From Nocardioides terrigena (lineage in GTDB: Bacteria > Actinomycetota > Actinomycetes > Propionibacteriales > Nocardioidaceae): DNA of 64,000 nt. The stretch is from assembly GCF_003047265.1 (NCBI RefSeq), contig NZ_PZYY01000006.1, positions 124,001 through 188,000 on the forward strand, given 5' to 3'. Made by a program: the position numbers and the translations under genes. Shown piece by piece: positions 8,860-17,112 of this stretch. Below the pieces are notes generated by a model that saw only the letters and a list, made by a program, of their open reading frames with translations, searched no databases and was not told the DNA's origin. Within the stretch, counting starts at the first letter, position 1, and the number at the start of each line of letters is the position of its first letter.

Positions 8860-10911
8860 TCACGCGAGCCGCAGGAACTCCAGGTGCCCCTCGTAGTGGT
8901 CGAGGCAGTCGTGGATGACCTGCGTCGTCGTGTAGCCCATGACGTCGTAGTCCTGTCCGCCACCGACGGTGTGCACCTCCAGCCGGGCGTACTGGTCGCG
9001 GTCGCCGATCATCCGCCCGCCGTACGTCGGGACGGGTGACAGGTGGACCTGGACCCGGTAGACGAACGGGTCCTCGGTCTCGAGGGTGCGCAGCTCCACC
9101 CAGGCCAGCCCGCCGTCCTCGTCGTCCACGTCTCCGCCGGCCAGCTGGGTGACCTCGGCCGGGACCCCGCGGGCCTCCAGCTCGCGGGCGACGTCGGTGA
9201 GCGCAGGGTGGACCACGGAGTCGAGGTACGCCGTCGCGGCGTCGACGTCGACGAAGTTCACCGCGCGTGCCAGCCGGGCCTTCCACGACGAATCGGCATG
9301 GGCCTGGGCCCGAACGTCGGAGACGCCCACCGGCACGGCACGGGTCACCGCGCCGACGCGCCGGCCCTCGACCCGGAGCGCCTTGGTGAGACCGAGCATG
9401 ACCAGCACGATGACGAAGGCGAACGGCAGGCCGAAGATCACCGTCGCGTACTGCAGCGCGAAGATCCCACCGACGGCCAGCACGGCGATCGTCAGCAGGC
9501 CGGTCGCCGACGCCCAGACGATCCGCAGCCACGGTGCCGCGTCGTCCTGTACGGAGCGCAGGTCGGACGACAGGTTGCCCATCACCAGGGCGCCCGAGTC
9601 GGCGGAGGTGACGTAGAAGAGGAGACCGACGAAGACCGCGATGGCGATGACGACGTTCGCCAGCGGGTAGTCCTGGAGCAGTGAGTAGAAGCCTGCCTCG
9701 GGGGAGGCCAGCGCCTCCTCGGCGAAGGCGTCGTCCCCGCCCCGGATCCGGTCGAGGGCGGCGTTGCCGAAGATCGAGATCCACATGACGATGTAGGTGA
9801 ACGGGATGATCATCGTGCCGGCGACGAACTGCCGGATCGTCCGGCCGCGGGAGATGCGGGCCAGGAACAGGCCGACGAAGGACGCCCAGGCGATCCACCA
9901 GGCCCAGAAGAACAGCGTCCACAGCGACATCCACTCGGTCGCGCCCTCGAAGGCGAAGGTCTCCATGGTCTTCTGGGGGAAGGTCTGGACGTAGTCGCCG
10001 ACGTTCATGACGACGGCGTTGAGGATGAACGTCGTACGGCCGGTCACCAGGATGAAGGCGGCGAGGCCGAGCGCCAGGATGACGTTGAGCTGCGACAGGA
10101 AGCGGATGCCCTTGTCGACGCCGGTCGTGGCCGACACGGCGGCCATCGCCACCGCGAGGACCACGAGGCCGATCTGGGCGCCCAGCCCGACCGGCACGCC
10201 GAACAGGATGTTGAGCCCCTGGTTGAGGAACACGACCCCGATGCCGAGGCTGGTGGCGACGCCGAAGATCGTGCCGAGCACGGCGGCCGTGTCCACGGCG
10301 TGGCCGAGTCCGCCGTCGACCCGCCGGCCGAAGATCGGGTAGAGCGCCGAGCGCACCGCGAGGGGCAGGTTCATCCGGTAGGTGAAGTAGCCCAGCGCCA
10401 TCCCCATCAGGGCGTAGAGGCCCCAGCCCGACACCCCGTAGTGGAACAGGGTCCACACCGTCGCCTCGCGGGCGGCCGCCACGGTCTCGGGATCGCCCGT
10501 CGGGGGGACCATGTACTGGCTGACCGGCTCGGCGACGGCGTAGAACATCACGTCCGTGCCGATGCCGGCGGCGAAGAGCATGGAGGCCCAGGCGAACGTG
10601 GAGAACTGGGGCTTGGAGTGGTCGGGTCCGAGCTTGATCGAGCCGTAGCGGGAGACCGCGAGGTAGATCACGAAGACCAGGACCGCCGTGGTGAGCAGGA
10701 CGTAGAACCACCCGAACCAGTCGACCACCCAGGCCACCGCCTCGCCGATCACGGTCTCGGCCTGCTCGGGGGCGAAGATCGCCCACGTCGCCATCACCAG
10801 GACGCCGATGACCGACGAGAAGAACACCGGTTTGCGGATCGGCGGTCCCTCGGTCAGGAAGGCCCACCGGCTGCGCGTCGCGGTCGATTCAGGTGTCCGG
10901 GTCATCGTCAT
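8860..10911 (-). CDS. betT: BCCT family choline/glycine-betaine transporter (BetT type)
   Basis: 683 residues from ATG 10911, chosen over an upstream ATG (10944) because GAGGAG lies 6 bp before it. About twelve transmembrane helices are evident; the BCCT signature region is the Trp-rich helix (LWTLFFWAWWIAWASFVG) followed by FLARISRGRTIRQF. A cytoplasmic C-terminal domain of about 170 residues (VDAATAYLDSVVHPALTDV ... YDVMGYTTTQVIHDCLDHYEGHLEFLRLA) is the long BetT-type tail of osmosensing choline carriers. It probably imports choline or betaine by proton or sodium symport under osmotic stress. The GMC oxidoreductase and ALDH at 61-64 kb could act on choline but are 50 kb away. Confidence 0.88.
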   Translation of the reverse strand: MTMTRTPESTATRSRWAFLTEGPPIRKPVFFSSVIGVLVMATWAIFAPEQAETVIGEAVAWVVDWFGWFYVLLTTAVLVFVIYLAVSRYGSIKLGPDHSKPQFSTFAWASMLFAAGIGTDVMFYAVAEPVSQYMVPPTGDPETVAAAREATVWTLFHYGVSGWGLYALMGMALGYFTYRMNLPLAVRSALYPIFGRRVDGGLGHAVDTAAVLGTIFGVATSLGIGVVFLNQGLNILFGVPVGLGAQIGLVVLAVAMAAVSATTGVDKGIRFLSQLNVILALGLAAFILVTGRTTFILNAVVMNVGDYVQTFPQKTMETFAFEGATEWMSLWTLFFWAWWIAWASFVGLFLARISRGRTIRQFVAGTMIIPFTYIVMWISIFGNAALDRIRGGDDAFAEEALASPEAGFYSLLQDYPLANVVIAIAVFVGLLFYVTSADSGALVMGNLSSDLRSVQDDAAPWLRIVWASATGLLTIAVLAVGGIFALQYATVIFGLPFAFVIVLVMLGLTKALRVEGRRVGAVTRAVPVGVSDVRAQAHADSSWKARLARAVNFVDVDAATAYLDSVVHPALTDVARELEARGVPAEVTQLAGGDVDDEDGGLAWVELRTLETEDPFVYRVQVHLSPVPTYGGRMIGDRDQYARLEVHTVGGGQDYDVMGYTTTQVIHDCLDHYEGHLEFLRLA

Positions 10912-11027
10912 GGCGGTCTCCTCGACAGTCGCTGGAGACATCATGGACCCGTCGGGGTGCTGGGGTCACTCCTGGAGCTGGCGATGTACGTGGCAGGTCG
11001 TCTCCCATGGCGTCGGGGGAGCAAGCA

Positions 11028-11042
11028 GGTAGCGCGGCTACC
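11028..11042. terminator. Short GC hairpin at the end of the nucleotidyltransferase gene
   Basis: GGTAGC-GCG-GCTACC forms a perfect 6-bp stem and 3-nt loop overlapping the stop codon of the nucleotidyltransferase gene. No U-run follows. It may be a weak terminator or a processing hairpin before betT. Confidence 0.3.
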
Positions 11043-11814
11043 GCGGAGGACGCGGTTGGTGGGCGGCGGTCGTGGTGCGGCGCGCGTCGCGCCAGGCGAT
11101 CCACGCCGTGCGCAGGCGCGGTGACTGCACGGCCCTGCCGTCGCGCCGAGCATGGAGGTGAGCCCGTAGCCACGCCGGCGCGTGGACCCGGTCGATGGCG
11201 GCGGTCTTGGTGATGAGGTCGCCCGTCGCGAGGGTGTGACGGCCACGGGCCATCGAGGTCAGGCTGAGGTCGGTGAACGACGGATCGAGCCACCACCACG
11301 GATGGCGTGCTGCTGTTGCCCAGTAACCGCTGAGCTCGGCCTGCGCCGCACGTCGTACCTCGTCGTCGCTCATGCGGGGCAGCACCTCCTGCGGCGGACG
11401 GCCGAGGACTGCGAACCCGTGCCTGACGAGCTCCGCCCGCACGATCCCCGACAGTGGGCGCTCGACCAGCTCGCCGTGGGTCCACGTGGGGTGACGGGCG
11501 GGGACGTCGGACAACGTCGAGGCGGCGACGTAGGTGCAGCCGAGGTTCGCCCCGGAGGCCGCGCCGGCGTCGAGGTCCCGGTGGAGGGTGACGATGGTCG
11601 AGCGGTGATGGCGGTCGAGGGGGCGGTCGGTCAGGGCGACGAGGTCGAGGTCGCTCACGCCGTCCCGGTGGTCGCCGGTGGCTGCGGATCCGGCCACGAA
11701 CAGGTCGGTCACCCAACCGAGGGACCGCAGGGTCTCGCGGAGCTCCTCGACCGCCGGTGGTGTGCGCACGGTGTCGATCCTGCCGTCAGCCGGGCGGCCG
11801 CCGCTCCCGGACAT
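11038..11814 (-). CDS. Nucleotidyltransferase domain protein (aminoglycoside-adenylyltransferase-like)
   Basis: About 258 residues if started at ATG 11814; a GTG at 11769 (preceded by GCAGGATC) is an equally good start and would avoid the 29-bp overlap with the upstream gene. The nucleotidyltransferase motif is clear: VAGSAATGDHRDGVSDLDLVAL, that is G-S followed by D-x-D, the Mg/NTP site. The C-terminal half is helical (EVRRAAQAELSGYWATAARH, LATGDLITKTAAIDRV, ARLRTAWIAWRDAR-like), as in ANT-type enzymes. The substrate is unknown and nothing nearby suggests antibiotic production. Probably co-transcribed with the PNPOx gene upstream. Confidence 0.7.
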   Translation of the reverse strand: MSGSGGRPADGRIDTVRTPPAVEELRETLRSLGWVTDLFVAGSAATGDHRDGVSDLDLVALTDRPLDRHHRSTIVTLHRDLDAGAASGANLGCTYVAASTLSDVPARHPTWTHGELVERPLSGIVRAELVRHGFAVLGRPPQEVLPRMSDDEVRRAAQAELSGYWATAARHPWWWLDPSFTDLSLTSMARGRHTLATGDLITKTAAIDRVHAPAWLRAHLHARRDGRAVQSPRLRTAWIAWRDARRTTTAAHQPRPPR

Positions 11815-12451
11815 GGGCAGGAGCGGGGAGTCCCGGGTCGAGGTCGGGCGCATCGACGGGAGCGTCGAGGATCGTGCGGAGCGGCACGGCGCCCGCCCAC
11901 ACACGCTGGTGCAGGTCCTCGTCCGGGTCCTCGGAGAAGCCCGTGCTGACCTTCACCGACCACTCGTCGAGCGGGACCCGCAGCACCGAGGTGGCGGCCA
12001 GCTCCTTCGGCAACGGGGCCCGGAGCTCGGCCCAGCGGCCGGGGAGCAGGTGCTCGGTGAGCACCTCGAGGGCGCGGAGCCGGTCGTCGGCGGGCACCTC
12101 GGTCGCCGTGCCCAGGACGGTGGCGCTGCGGTAGCGCATGCTCGACTCGAACGCCGACCGGGCGTAGACGAGCCCGTCGACGTGGGTGACGTTGACGCAC
12201 ACCGCCGCCCCCGAGGCCAGTGCTCGCATCAGCCGGCTCCCGGTCGAGCCGTGCAGCAGGAGGTGGTCGCCGTCGCGGGCACACGCCATCGGCAGCACGA
12301 ACGGCTGGCCGTCGACCTGGATGCCGACGGCGGCATGCAGCGCTGCGTCCAGGATCGCGTGGAGCGCCGCGACGTCGTCGACCTGGAGCTCGGGCAGCCG
12401 GCGTACGTCGGTGCGCCGGGCTCGTCGGCCCGCTCGCGGTTGCTCGGACAT
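11786..12451 (-). CDS. Pyridoxamine 5'-phosphate oxidase family protein (flavin-binding)
   Basis: A 221-residue protein from ATG 12451 (MSEQPRAGRRARRTDVRRLPEL). It shows the FMN-binding split barrel of the PNPOx-like/Pyridox_ox_2 group: LHAILDAALHAAVGIQVDG, FVLPMACARDGDHLLLHGSTGSRLMRAL, AVCVNVTHVDGLVYARSAF, and SMRYRSATVLGTATEV. These proteins bind FMN or F420 and reduce or oxidise small molecules; in actinobacteria many are F420-dependent or general stress proteins. No substrate can be assigned. It is divergent from the DUF2218 gene with 42 bp between starts. Confidence 0.75.
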   Translation of the reverse strand: MSEQPRAGRRARRTDVRRLPELQVDDVAALHAILDAALHAAVGIQVDGQPFVLPMACARDGDHLLLHGSTGSRLMRALASGAAVCVNVTHVDGLVYARSAFESSMRYRSATVLGTATEVPADDRLRALEVLTEHLLPGRWAELRAPLPKELAATSVLRVPLDEWSVKVSTGFSEDPDEDLHQRVWAGAVPLRTILDAPVDAPDLDPGLPAPAHVRERRPPG

Positions 12452-12493
12452 GGCCCGATCATGCACCAGCCCCCGCAGGGCAGGATCGACCCC

Positions 12494-12778
12494 ATGCAGA
12501 CCATCACCGGCCAGATGGCCACCGACCGACCGGAGCGCTATGCCAAGCAGCTCGCCAGCCACTGGGCCAAGCGCGGGCCCGCCACCGAGGAGGACGGCGC
12601 GACCGTCCTGCGCTGGGAGGGCGGCCAGGTCATCTCGATGACTCCGCAGGACGGCACCCTCGCCGTCGAGGTCTCCGTCCCCGAGGGGGAGGACCTCGAT
12701 CGCTTCGCCCAAGTGGTCAAGGTCCACCTCGAGCGCTTCGGGCAGCGCGACGAGCTGACTGTCGTCTGGGACGGGTGA
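12494..12778 (+). CDS. DUF2218 domain protein
   Basis: 94 residues from ATG 12494. The whole length matches the small DUF2218 family: TDRPERYAKQLASHWAKRG, TVLRWEGGQVISMTPQDGTLAVEVSV, EDLDRFAQVVKVHLERFG, ending ELTVVWDG. The family is common in actinobacteria and proteobacteria, sometimes next to siderophore or iron transport genes, and has no established biochemical function. Here it precedes aroQ by 22 bp on the same strand, so the two could share a transcript, but no functional link is apparent. Confidence 0.75.
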   Translation: MQTITGQMATDRPERYAKQLASHWAKRGPATEEDGATVLRWEGGQVISMTPQDGTLAVEVSVPEGEDLDRFAQVVKVHLERFGQRDELTVVWDG

Positions 12779-12800
12779 CGAGGCGCGACATACTGGCCGC

Positions 12801-13241
12801 GTGAGCCGCTCCGTGCTGGTCCTCAACGGGCCCAACCTCAACCTGCTCGGCCGTCGCGACCCCGAGGTCTACGGCACCGCCACCCTGGCCGACGTCGAGG
12901 CCATGTGCGTCGCCGAGGGCGAGCGCCTCGGCCTGCAGGTGGACTGCCGGCAGAGCAACCACGAGGGCCAGCTCATCGACTGGATCCACGAGGCCTTCGA
13001 GTCCGGCGCCGCCGTCGTCGGCAACTTCGGGGCCTACACCCACACCTCGATCGCGATCATGGACGCGCTCGTCGTGCTCACCGCGCCGGTGGTCGAGGTG
13101 CACATCTCCGACATCCACGCCCGCGAGGAGTTCCGGCACCTGTCGTACGTCGGCAAGGTCGCCGACGCCGCCGTCATCGGCAAGGGCGTCGACGGGTACG
13201 TCGAGGCGTTGCGCGAGGTCGTCGAGCTCTGGGAGTCCTGA
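12801..13241 (+). CDS. aroQ: Type II 3-dehydroquinate dehydratase (catabolic, QsuC-like)
   Basis: 146 residues from GTG 12801; the length is normal for AroQ dodecamers. It interconverts 3-dehydroquinate and 3-dehydroshikimate by anti-elimination. The flexible-loop R18-R19 with catalytic Tyr24 (LLGRRDPEVYG) and catalytic His101 (EVHISDIHARE) are present, as are NGPNLNLLG and SNHEG. Two family motifs differ: GNFGAYTHTS has Phe where NPGAYTHTS is usual, and HISDIH has Asp for the usual Asn. The neighbours (qsuB converging 16 bp away, qsuD at 17.1 kb) suggest a role in quinate/shikimate breakdown rather than aromatic amino-acid synthesis, though both directions are chemically possible. Confidence 0.93.
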   Translation: MSRSVLVLNGPNLNLLGRRDPEVYGTATLADVEAMCVAEGERLGLQVDCRQSNHEGQLIDWIHEAFESGAAVVGNFGAYTHTSIAIMDALVVLTAPVVEVHISDIHAREEFRHLSYVGKVADAAVIGKGVDGYVEALREVVELWES

Positions 13242-13257
13242 CTCCTGCGCGACCCGC

Positions 13258-15060
13258 TCAGCCGGGCATCTGCGCGGCGAGCCGCACGGGCGCGTTGGGC
13301 GCGCCGTACCCGTCGTACGCACCGCGGCGCTCCACCACCTCGAAGAACACCTGGCCGACGGTCGCGGTGTAGAAGTGCAGGAACTCGCCTCCCGCGTCGC
13401 GGTCGTAGAGCAGGCCGAGCGAGCGCAGGGTCGAGAGGAACTCGGGGTCCAGGTCGAAGCGGGCGTCGAGGTCGTCGTAGTAGTTGTCGGGCACGGGCAG
13501 GAACCGCAGGCCGCGGGAGCGCGCCCGCTCGGCCAGCGCGACGATGTCGTCGCACGCGAAGGCGACGTGCTGGGGGAGCCCGGTGACGAGCCCGGCCGGC
13601 AGCAGGTTGAGGGCGAGCCGCACGCTGCCGTCGGTCGACCGCATCACCTTGCTGCGCACCAGACCGACCGGGCCGGCCACGTCCAGCGGCGCCTGGGGCG
13701 CCAGGCCGAGCACGCTGCTGTAGAAGAGCACGGCCTCGTCGTAGTGCTGCCACGGCTGCACGAGGTTGACGTGGTCGACGTGGGTCACCAGCTCCGGCCC
13801 GCTCGCGGTCCCGCCGAGCCGGAACTCCTCGGTCCAGGTGGCGTCGGGCCCGTCCGGGACGCGGCCGAGGAACACCTCGGTCCCGTCGGGGGAGGAGAAG
13901 GCCGCGAGCCGCTCCTCGCCGGCGTAGGTCCTCCGGTGCACGGTCGGTGCGAGCAGGCGCTCGGCACGCGCGGCAGACGTGGCGGGGTCGGCCACCTCGA
14001 CACCCACGGCCGCGATGGCGGGGGAGAGGTCGCGGGCCTGCTGCTCGTTGAGCACGACCCGCGCGCCGCCCTGGGTCCACAGTCCGACGGCCTTGCTGCG
14101 GTGCCGGCCGCGGAACGTGAAGCCCAGCTGCTCGAGCACCACCTCGACGTCGCCGGTGTCCTCGGCCCTGACCTCGACGAAGTCCAGCCCGGACGGCTCC
14201 GCCACCTCGGGCAGGCGTGCGAGCCCGGACCCGGCCTCGCTCCCGAGGCGACCCGCCGCCTGGTCCTCCAGCCAGCGCAGCGAGCGCAGCGCCTGCCGCG
14301 CGGTGCGGTCGGGATCGGTCTGCCGGAAGGTGTCGTTGAAGACCTCGAGCGACAGGGGACCGTCGTAGCCGGTGCGGAGCACGTGCGCGAGGAACGCCGC
14401 CAGGTCGAAGCCGCCCTCGCCCGGGAAGAGCCGGTGGTGCCGGCTCCACGACAGCACGTCCATGCTCAGCAGGGGCGCGTCGGCGAGCTGGAGGAAGAAC
14501 ACCTTCTCGCCGGGGATCTGCTCGATCTCCTTCGGGTCGTGGCCGCGCGAGAGGATGTGGAAGCTGTCGAGGCAGACGCCGACCTGTGGGTGGTCGGCCA
14601 GCTCGACGATCCGCCAGGCGCGGCGGTAGTCGTCCACGAAGCGGCCCCACGCGAGTGCCTCGAACGCCAGCCGCACGTCGTACGCCGCGGCGAGGTCGCC
14701 GAGCTCCCGCAGCTGGGCCGCCGACGTGGCGTCGTCGTCCACGGTGGCCGTGCCGACGTTGCTGCAGACGAGCATCGTGTCCATGCCCAGGCGCTGCATG
14801 AGGGAGAACTTGGCCTCGGCCCGCCGCAGGTTGGCGGCGAACGTCGCGGCGTCCACGCCCTCCGCGTCGCGGAACGGCTGGAAGAGGTCGAGGGTGAGGC
14901 CGAGGCGGTCGGCGAGCGCCCGGATCTCCTCGGGGGACTGGGGTGCGGCGACGAGGTCGGGCTCGAAGACCTCGATCCCGTCGAAGCCGGCGTCGGCGCA
15001 GGCCTGCATCTTCTGGGTCAGGGTGCCGCTGAGGCACACCGTGGCGATCGAGGTCCGCAT
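13258..15060 (-). CDS. qsuB: 3-dehydroshikimate dehydratase (QsuB-type TIM-barrel / HPPD-like fusion)
   Basis: 600 residues from ATG 15060 (MRTSIATVCLSGTLTQKM); the in-frame ATG at 15099 sits inside the operator and lacks a ribosome site. Residues 1-~270 are a sugar-phosphate isomerase/AP-endonuclease-2 TIM barrel with metal ligands such as FEALAWGR, VGVCLDSFHILSRG and LSLEVFND. From ~290 two vicinal-oxygen-chelate repeats follow, the second HPPD-like (HVDHVNLVQPWQHYDEAVLFYSSVLGL ... GGEFLHFYTATVGQVFFEVVERRG). This two-part architecture and length match QsuB of C. glutamicum, which converts 3-dehydroshikimate to protocatechuate. The HPPD-like half is not expected to act on 4-hydroxyphenylpyruvate. 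The product feeds the pca genes at 19.6-23.4 kb. Confidence 0.9.
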   Translation of the reverse strand: MRTSIATVCLSGTLTQKMQACADAGFDGIEVFEPDLVAAPQSPEEIRALADRLGLTLDLFQPFRDAEGVDAATFAANLRRAEAKFSLMQRLGMDTMLVCSNVGTATVDDDATSAAQLRELGDLAAAYDVRLAFEALAWGRFVDDYRRAWRIVELADHPQVGVCLDSFHILSRGHDPKEIEQIPGEKVFFLQLADAPLLSMDVLSWSRHHRLFPGEGGFDLAAFLAHVLRTGYDGPLSLEVFNDTFRQTDPDRTARQALRSLRWLEDQAAGRLGSEAGSGLARLPEVAEPSGLDFVEVRAEDTGDVEVVLEQLGFTFRGRHRSKAVGLWTQGGARVVLNEQQARDLSPAIAAVGVEVADPATSAARAERLLAPTVHRRTYAGEERLAAFSSPDGTEVFLGRVPDGPDATWTEEFRLGGTASGPELVTHVDHVNLVQPWQHYDEAVLFYSSVLGLAPQAPLDVAGPVGLVRSKVMRSTDGSVRLALNLLPAGLVTGLPQHVAFACDDIVALAERARSRGLRFLPVPDNYYDDLDARFDLDPEFLSTLRSLGLLYDRDAGGEFLHFYTATVGQVFFEVVERRGAYDGYGAPNAPVRLAAQMPG

Positions 15061-15076
15061 GATGCTCCAGTCGTAG

Positions 15077-15097
15077 ATTGAACTAAACGGTACATAC
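15077..15097 (-). promoter_or_regulatory. Shared qsu operator, copy A (qsuB/tetR intergenic region)
   Basis: Read on the minus strand, this 21-bp site matches 16 of 21 bases of a site upstream of qsuD (17113-17133). The common sequence begins GTAYGTACYGKWTAGTTCA. It lies 17-37 bp upstream of the qsuB start and about 50 bp before the divergent tetR gene, a typical place for autoregulated control. It is AT-rich against the surrounding sequence. Confidence 0.65.
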
Positions 15098-15146
15098 ATT
15101 GAGGTCCGGTGACCAGCCCTCCGGAGTGCCCACTACGCTCTGCGGC

Positions 15147-15788
15147 ATGGCCGAAGCAGCGCAGCCCGAACGCCTCCGTGACGCCGAGCGCACCCGCGCC
15201 GACCTGCTGCGGGTGGCGACCGAGGTCTTCGCCGAGCAGGGGCTGTCCGGGGCCCGCGTGGACGAGATCGCGGAGCGGACGCGCACGACGAAGCGGATGA
15301 TCTACTACTACTTCGGCGGCAAGGACCAGCTCTACCGTGCCGTGCTCGAGGAGGCCTACCGCGGGATCCGGGAGGCCGAGCAGTCCATCCACGCCGGGGA
15401 CCTGCCGCCGGTCGAGGCCGTACGCCGCATCGCCGAGCTGACCTTCGACCACCACCACGCGCACCCGGCCTTCATCCGCCTGGTGTCGATCGAGAACATC
15501 CACCAGGGCGCGCACCTGCGCCAGGTCGAGTCGATGCGCGACCTCAGCCGGCCGGTCGCCTCGCTGCTCGACGACACCCTGGCGCGCGGTCGCGAGTCGG
15601 GGGAGTTCCGCGAGGACGTCGATGCGATCGACGTGCACATGCTGATCAGCTCCTACTGCGTCTTCCAGGTCGCCAACAACGCAACCTTCGGCTACCTCTT
15701 CGGCCGTGACATGACCGCGAAGAAGGTCAAGGAGCGGCACCGGCGGATCCTCGGCGACGTGGTCGTCGCCTGGCTCACGCAGCGCTGA
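15147..15788 (+). CDS. TetR family regulator of the qsu genes
   Basis: 213 residues from ATG 15147. The N-terminal helix-turn-helix is standard TetR (RTRADLLRVATEVFAEQGLSGARVDEIAERTRTTKRMIYYYFGGKDQLYRAVLEEAY). The C-terminal ligand domain (TFDHHHAHPAFIRLVSIENIHQGAHLRQV) resembles TetR_C members found beside aromatic catabolism genes. It is divergent from qsuB, and the 21-bp motif in the shared promoter recurs before qsuD, so it is the natural candidate to bind both. Likely inducers are shikimate, quinate or dehydroshikimate, by analogy. In C. glutamicum the qsu regulator QsuR is LysR-type, so the regulator class here is different. Confidence 0.8.
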   Translation: MAEAAQPERLRDAERTRADLLRVATEVFAEQGLSGARVDEIAERTRTTKRMIYYYFGGKDQLYRAVLEEAYRGIREAEQSIHAGDLPPVEAVRRIAELTFDHHHAHPAFIRLVSIENIHQGAHLRQVESMRDLSRPVASLLDDTLARGRESGEFREDVDAIDVHMLISSYCVFQVANNATFGYLFGRDMTAKKVKERHRRILGDVVVAWLTQR

Positions 15789-15805
15789 TCACCCGCCCGC
15801 ACTGA

Positions 15806-16132
15806 TCAGCCGGCGCTGGCCGCTCCGAGCTCGACCAACAGCACGCCGCCCGCGATGAGGCCGATCCCGACACCCATGAGCGGGGTCAGCGGCTCGTCGA
15901 AGAGCAGGCGGGACGCCACGGCGGTGAGCGCGACCCCGGCCGCCGCCCAGATGCCGTAGGCGACGCCGAGCCCGAGGCCCTCGGACAGGGTGGCGGTGAG
16001 TGCCGCGAACGCGCCGAGGTAGCCGACGGCGACGACGGCGTACCAGGCCCGGCGGCCCGTGGTCGCCATGCGCAGCGCGAGGGTGCCGGCCACCTCGAGA
16101 CCGATCGCGACCGCCAGGAAGAGCCACGCCAT
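15806..16132 (-). CDS. Small multidrug resistance (SMR) transporter subunit
   Basis: 108 residues with four transmembrane helices. The SMR signature is present: Glu in helix 1 (AIGLEVAGTLALRMA), GVAYGIWAAAGVALTAV, and a last helix GIGLIAGGVLLVEL. Its start codon overlaps the stop of the preceding SMR gene by one base (TGATG), so the two are translationally coupled and probably form a heterodimeric pump of the EbrAB/YkkCD type. Last gene of the tetR-SMR-SMR operon. Confidence 0.88.
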   Translation of the reverse strand: MAWLFLAVAIGLEVAGTLALRMATTGRRAWYAVVAVGYLGAFAALTATLSEGLGLGVAYGIWAAAGVALTAVASRLLFDEPLTPLMGVGIGLIAGGVLLVELGAASAG

Positions 16133-16476
16133 CAGGCCGCTCCGTGCGTGGTCGTGCGGGAGTGGGAGCCGAGCTCGACGAGCAGGACGCCACCCATGAT
16201 GAGAGCGATCCCGGCGGCCATGAGGCCGGTGAACGGCTCGTCGTAGAGGACCGCCGACAGGACGGACGTGAGTGCGACGCCGAGCGCGGCCCACACGCCG
16301 TACGCCACCCCGATGGGCATGCCCCGGCGCAGGACGGCGGTGAGGAAGGCGAACGCGGCCACGAAGCCGGCGGCCACGACGACGTACAGCGTGGGCTCGT
16401 CCAGCGCCCCCTTGAGGGACAGGGAGCCGGTGACCTCGCAGAGGATGGCCGCGAGGAGGAGGTACCACTTCGTCAT
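16132..16476 (-). CDS. Small multidrug resistance (SMR) transporter subunit
   Basis: 114 residues and four transmembrane helices. It has the SMR catalytic Glu (LLAAILCEVTGSLSLKGA), GVAYGVWAALGVALTSVL, and LYDEPFTGLMAAGIALIMGGVLLVEL. Its ATG overlaps the stop of the upstream tetR gene by 4 bp and its own stop touches the start of the second SMR gene. Paired SMR proteins usually form hetero-oligomers exporting cationic drugs or guanidinium-type compounds; the substrate is not readable from sequence. Confidence 0.88.
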   Translation of the reverse strand: MTKWYLLLAAILCEVTGSLSLKGALDEPTLYVVVAAGFVAAFAFLTAVLRRGMPIGVAYGVWAALGVALTSVLSAVLYDEPFTGLMAAGIALIMGGVLLVELGSHSRTTTHGAA

Positions 16477-17024
16477 GCGTCGCCTCCCGCGAGGAGCCGG
16501 CGGGCGGTCGCGAGCAGGGCGGCGCGGTCCTCGGCCGGGACGGGCAGGATGTCGGTCGCGTCGGCCAGCCAGCAGCCGTCGGCAAGCAGCCGGACCGCCT
16601 GCAGGCGGGCGCGCTCGTCGGCGGGAAGCTCGGTCGGGACGTCGAGCCAGGGCCGGAACCGCTCGGCCCACCGGGCGGCCATGACCTCCCGGAGGCCCGG
16701 GTCGCTGAGCGCCACCAGGTCGGCGGCGTCGTGCGCGTGGGTGACCGACCACTCGAGGTAGGCGTCGATGCGCTCGCGGGGCGACGGGTCCGACCCGTCC
16801 CCCGGCAGCAGCGCCACGAAGGTGCGCTCGTGGTCGTCGACGAGGTGGTCGACCAGCGCCACGACCAGCGCCTCCTTGGTGGGGAAGTGGTACATCAGGC
16901 CGGGCTTGCTCAGGCCGGCGGCCCGGGCCGCCGAGTCCAGCGAGAGTCGCGCGCCGGTGCGGAGCAGGTCGAGGGCGGCGTCGAGGGCTGCCGCGCGCTG
17001 CGAGGGGCGGTGGGCTGGCTTCAC
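16473..17024 (-). CDS. TetR family repressor of the SMR operon
   Basis: 183 residues from GTG 17024 (MKPAHRPSQRAAALDAALDLL). HTH: RLSLDSAARAAGLSKPGLMYHFPTKEALVVALVDHLVDDH. The C-terminal domain is short and Trp/Leu-rich (WAERFRPWLDVPTEL), typical of multidrug-sensing TetR_C proteins. It is the first gene of a coupled tetR-SMR-SMR operon. A 28-bp imperfect palindrome lies directly upstream of the start and is the probable auto-operator. A longer reading to 17060 runs through that palindrome and is less likely. Confidence 0.85.
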   Translation of the reverse strand: MKPAHRPSQRAAALDAALDLLRTGARLSLDSAARAAGLSKPGLMYHFPTKEALVVALVDHLVDDHERTFVALLPGDGSDPSPRERIDAYLEWSVTHAHDAADLVALSDPGLREVMAARWAERFRPWLDVPTELPADERARLQAVRLLADGCWLADATDILPVPAEDRAALLATARRLLAGGDA

Positions 17025-17029
17025 GCTGC

Positions 17030-17057
17030 TTACTTTACCGACCGGTTGGGTAACTAA
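17030..17057. promoter_or_regulatory. Imperfect palindrome upstream of the SMR-operon tetR gene
   Basis: A 28-bp site centred on ACCGGT with outer arms TTA/TAA; 10 of 14 base pairs are symmetric. It lies 6 bp upstream of the tetR start at 17024, which is where TetR proteins usually bind for autorepression. The sequence is more AT-rich than its surroundings. Confidence 0.55.
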
Positions 17058-17112
17058 CAATCGACGTCACGGAAACCCTTGACGCCTCGCGCGGCGGTGT
17101 GATGTCCTTCAC

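Noticed and set aside
13258-15060. HPPD (tyrosine catabolism) annotation for the fusion protein
   Set aside because: The HPPD-like half is the C-terminal part of a QsuB-type fusion whose N-terminal TIM barrel is a dehydroshikimate dehydratase; the neighbours are quinate/shikimate genes and no homogentisate gene is present.
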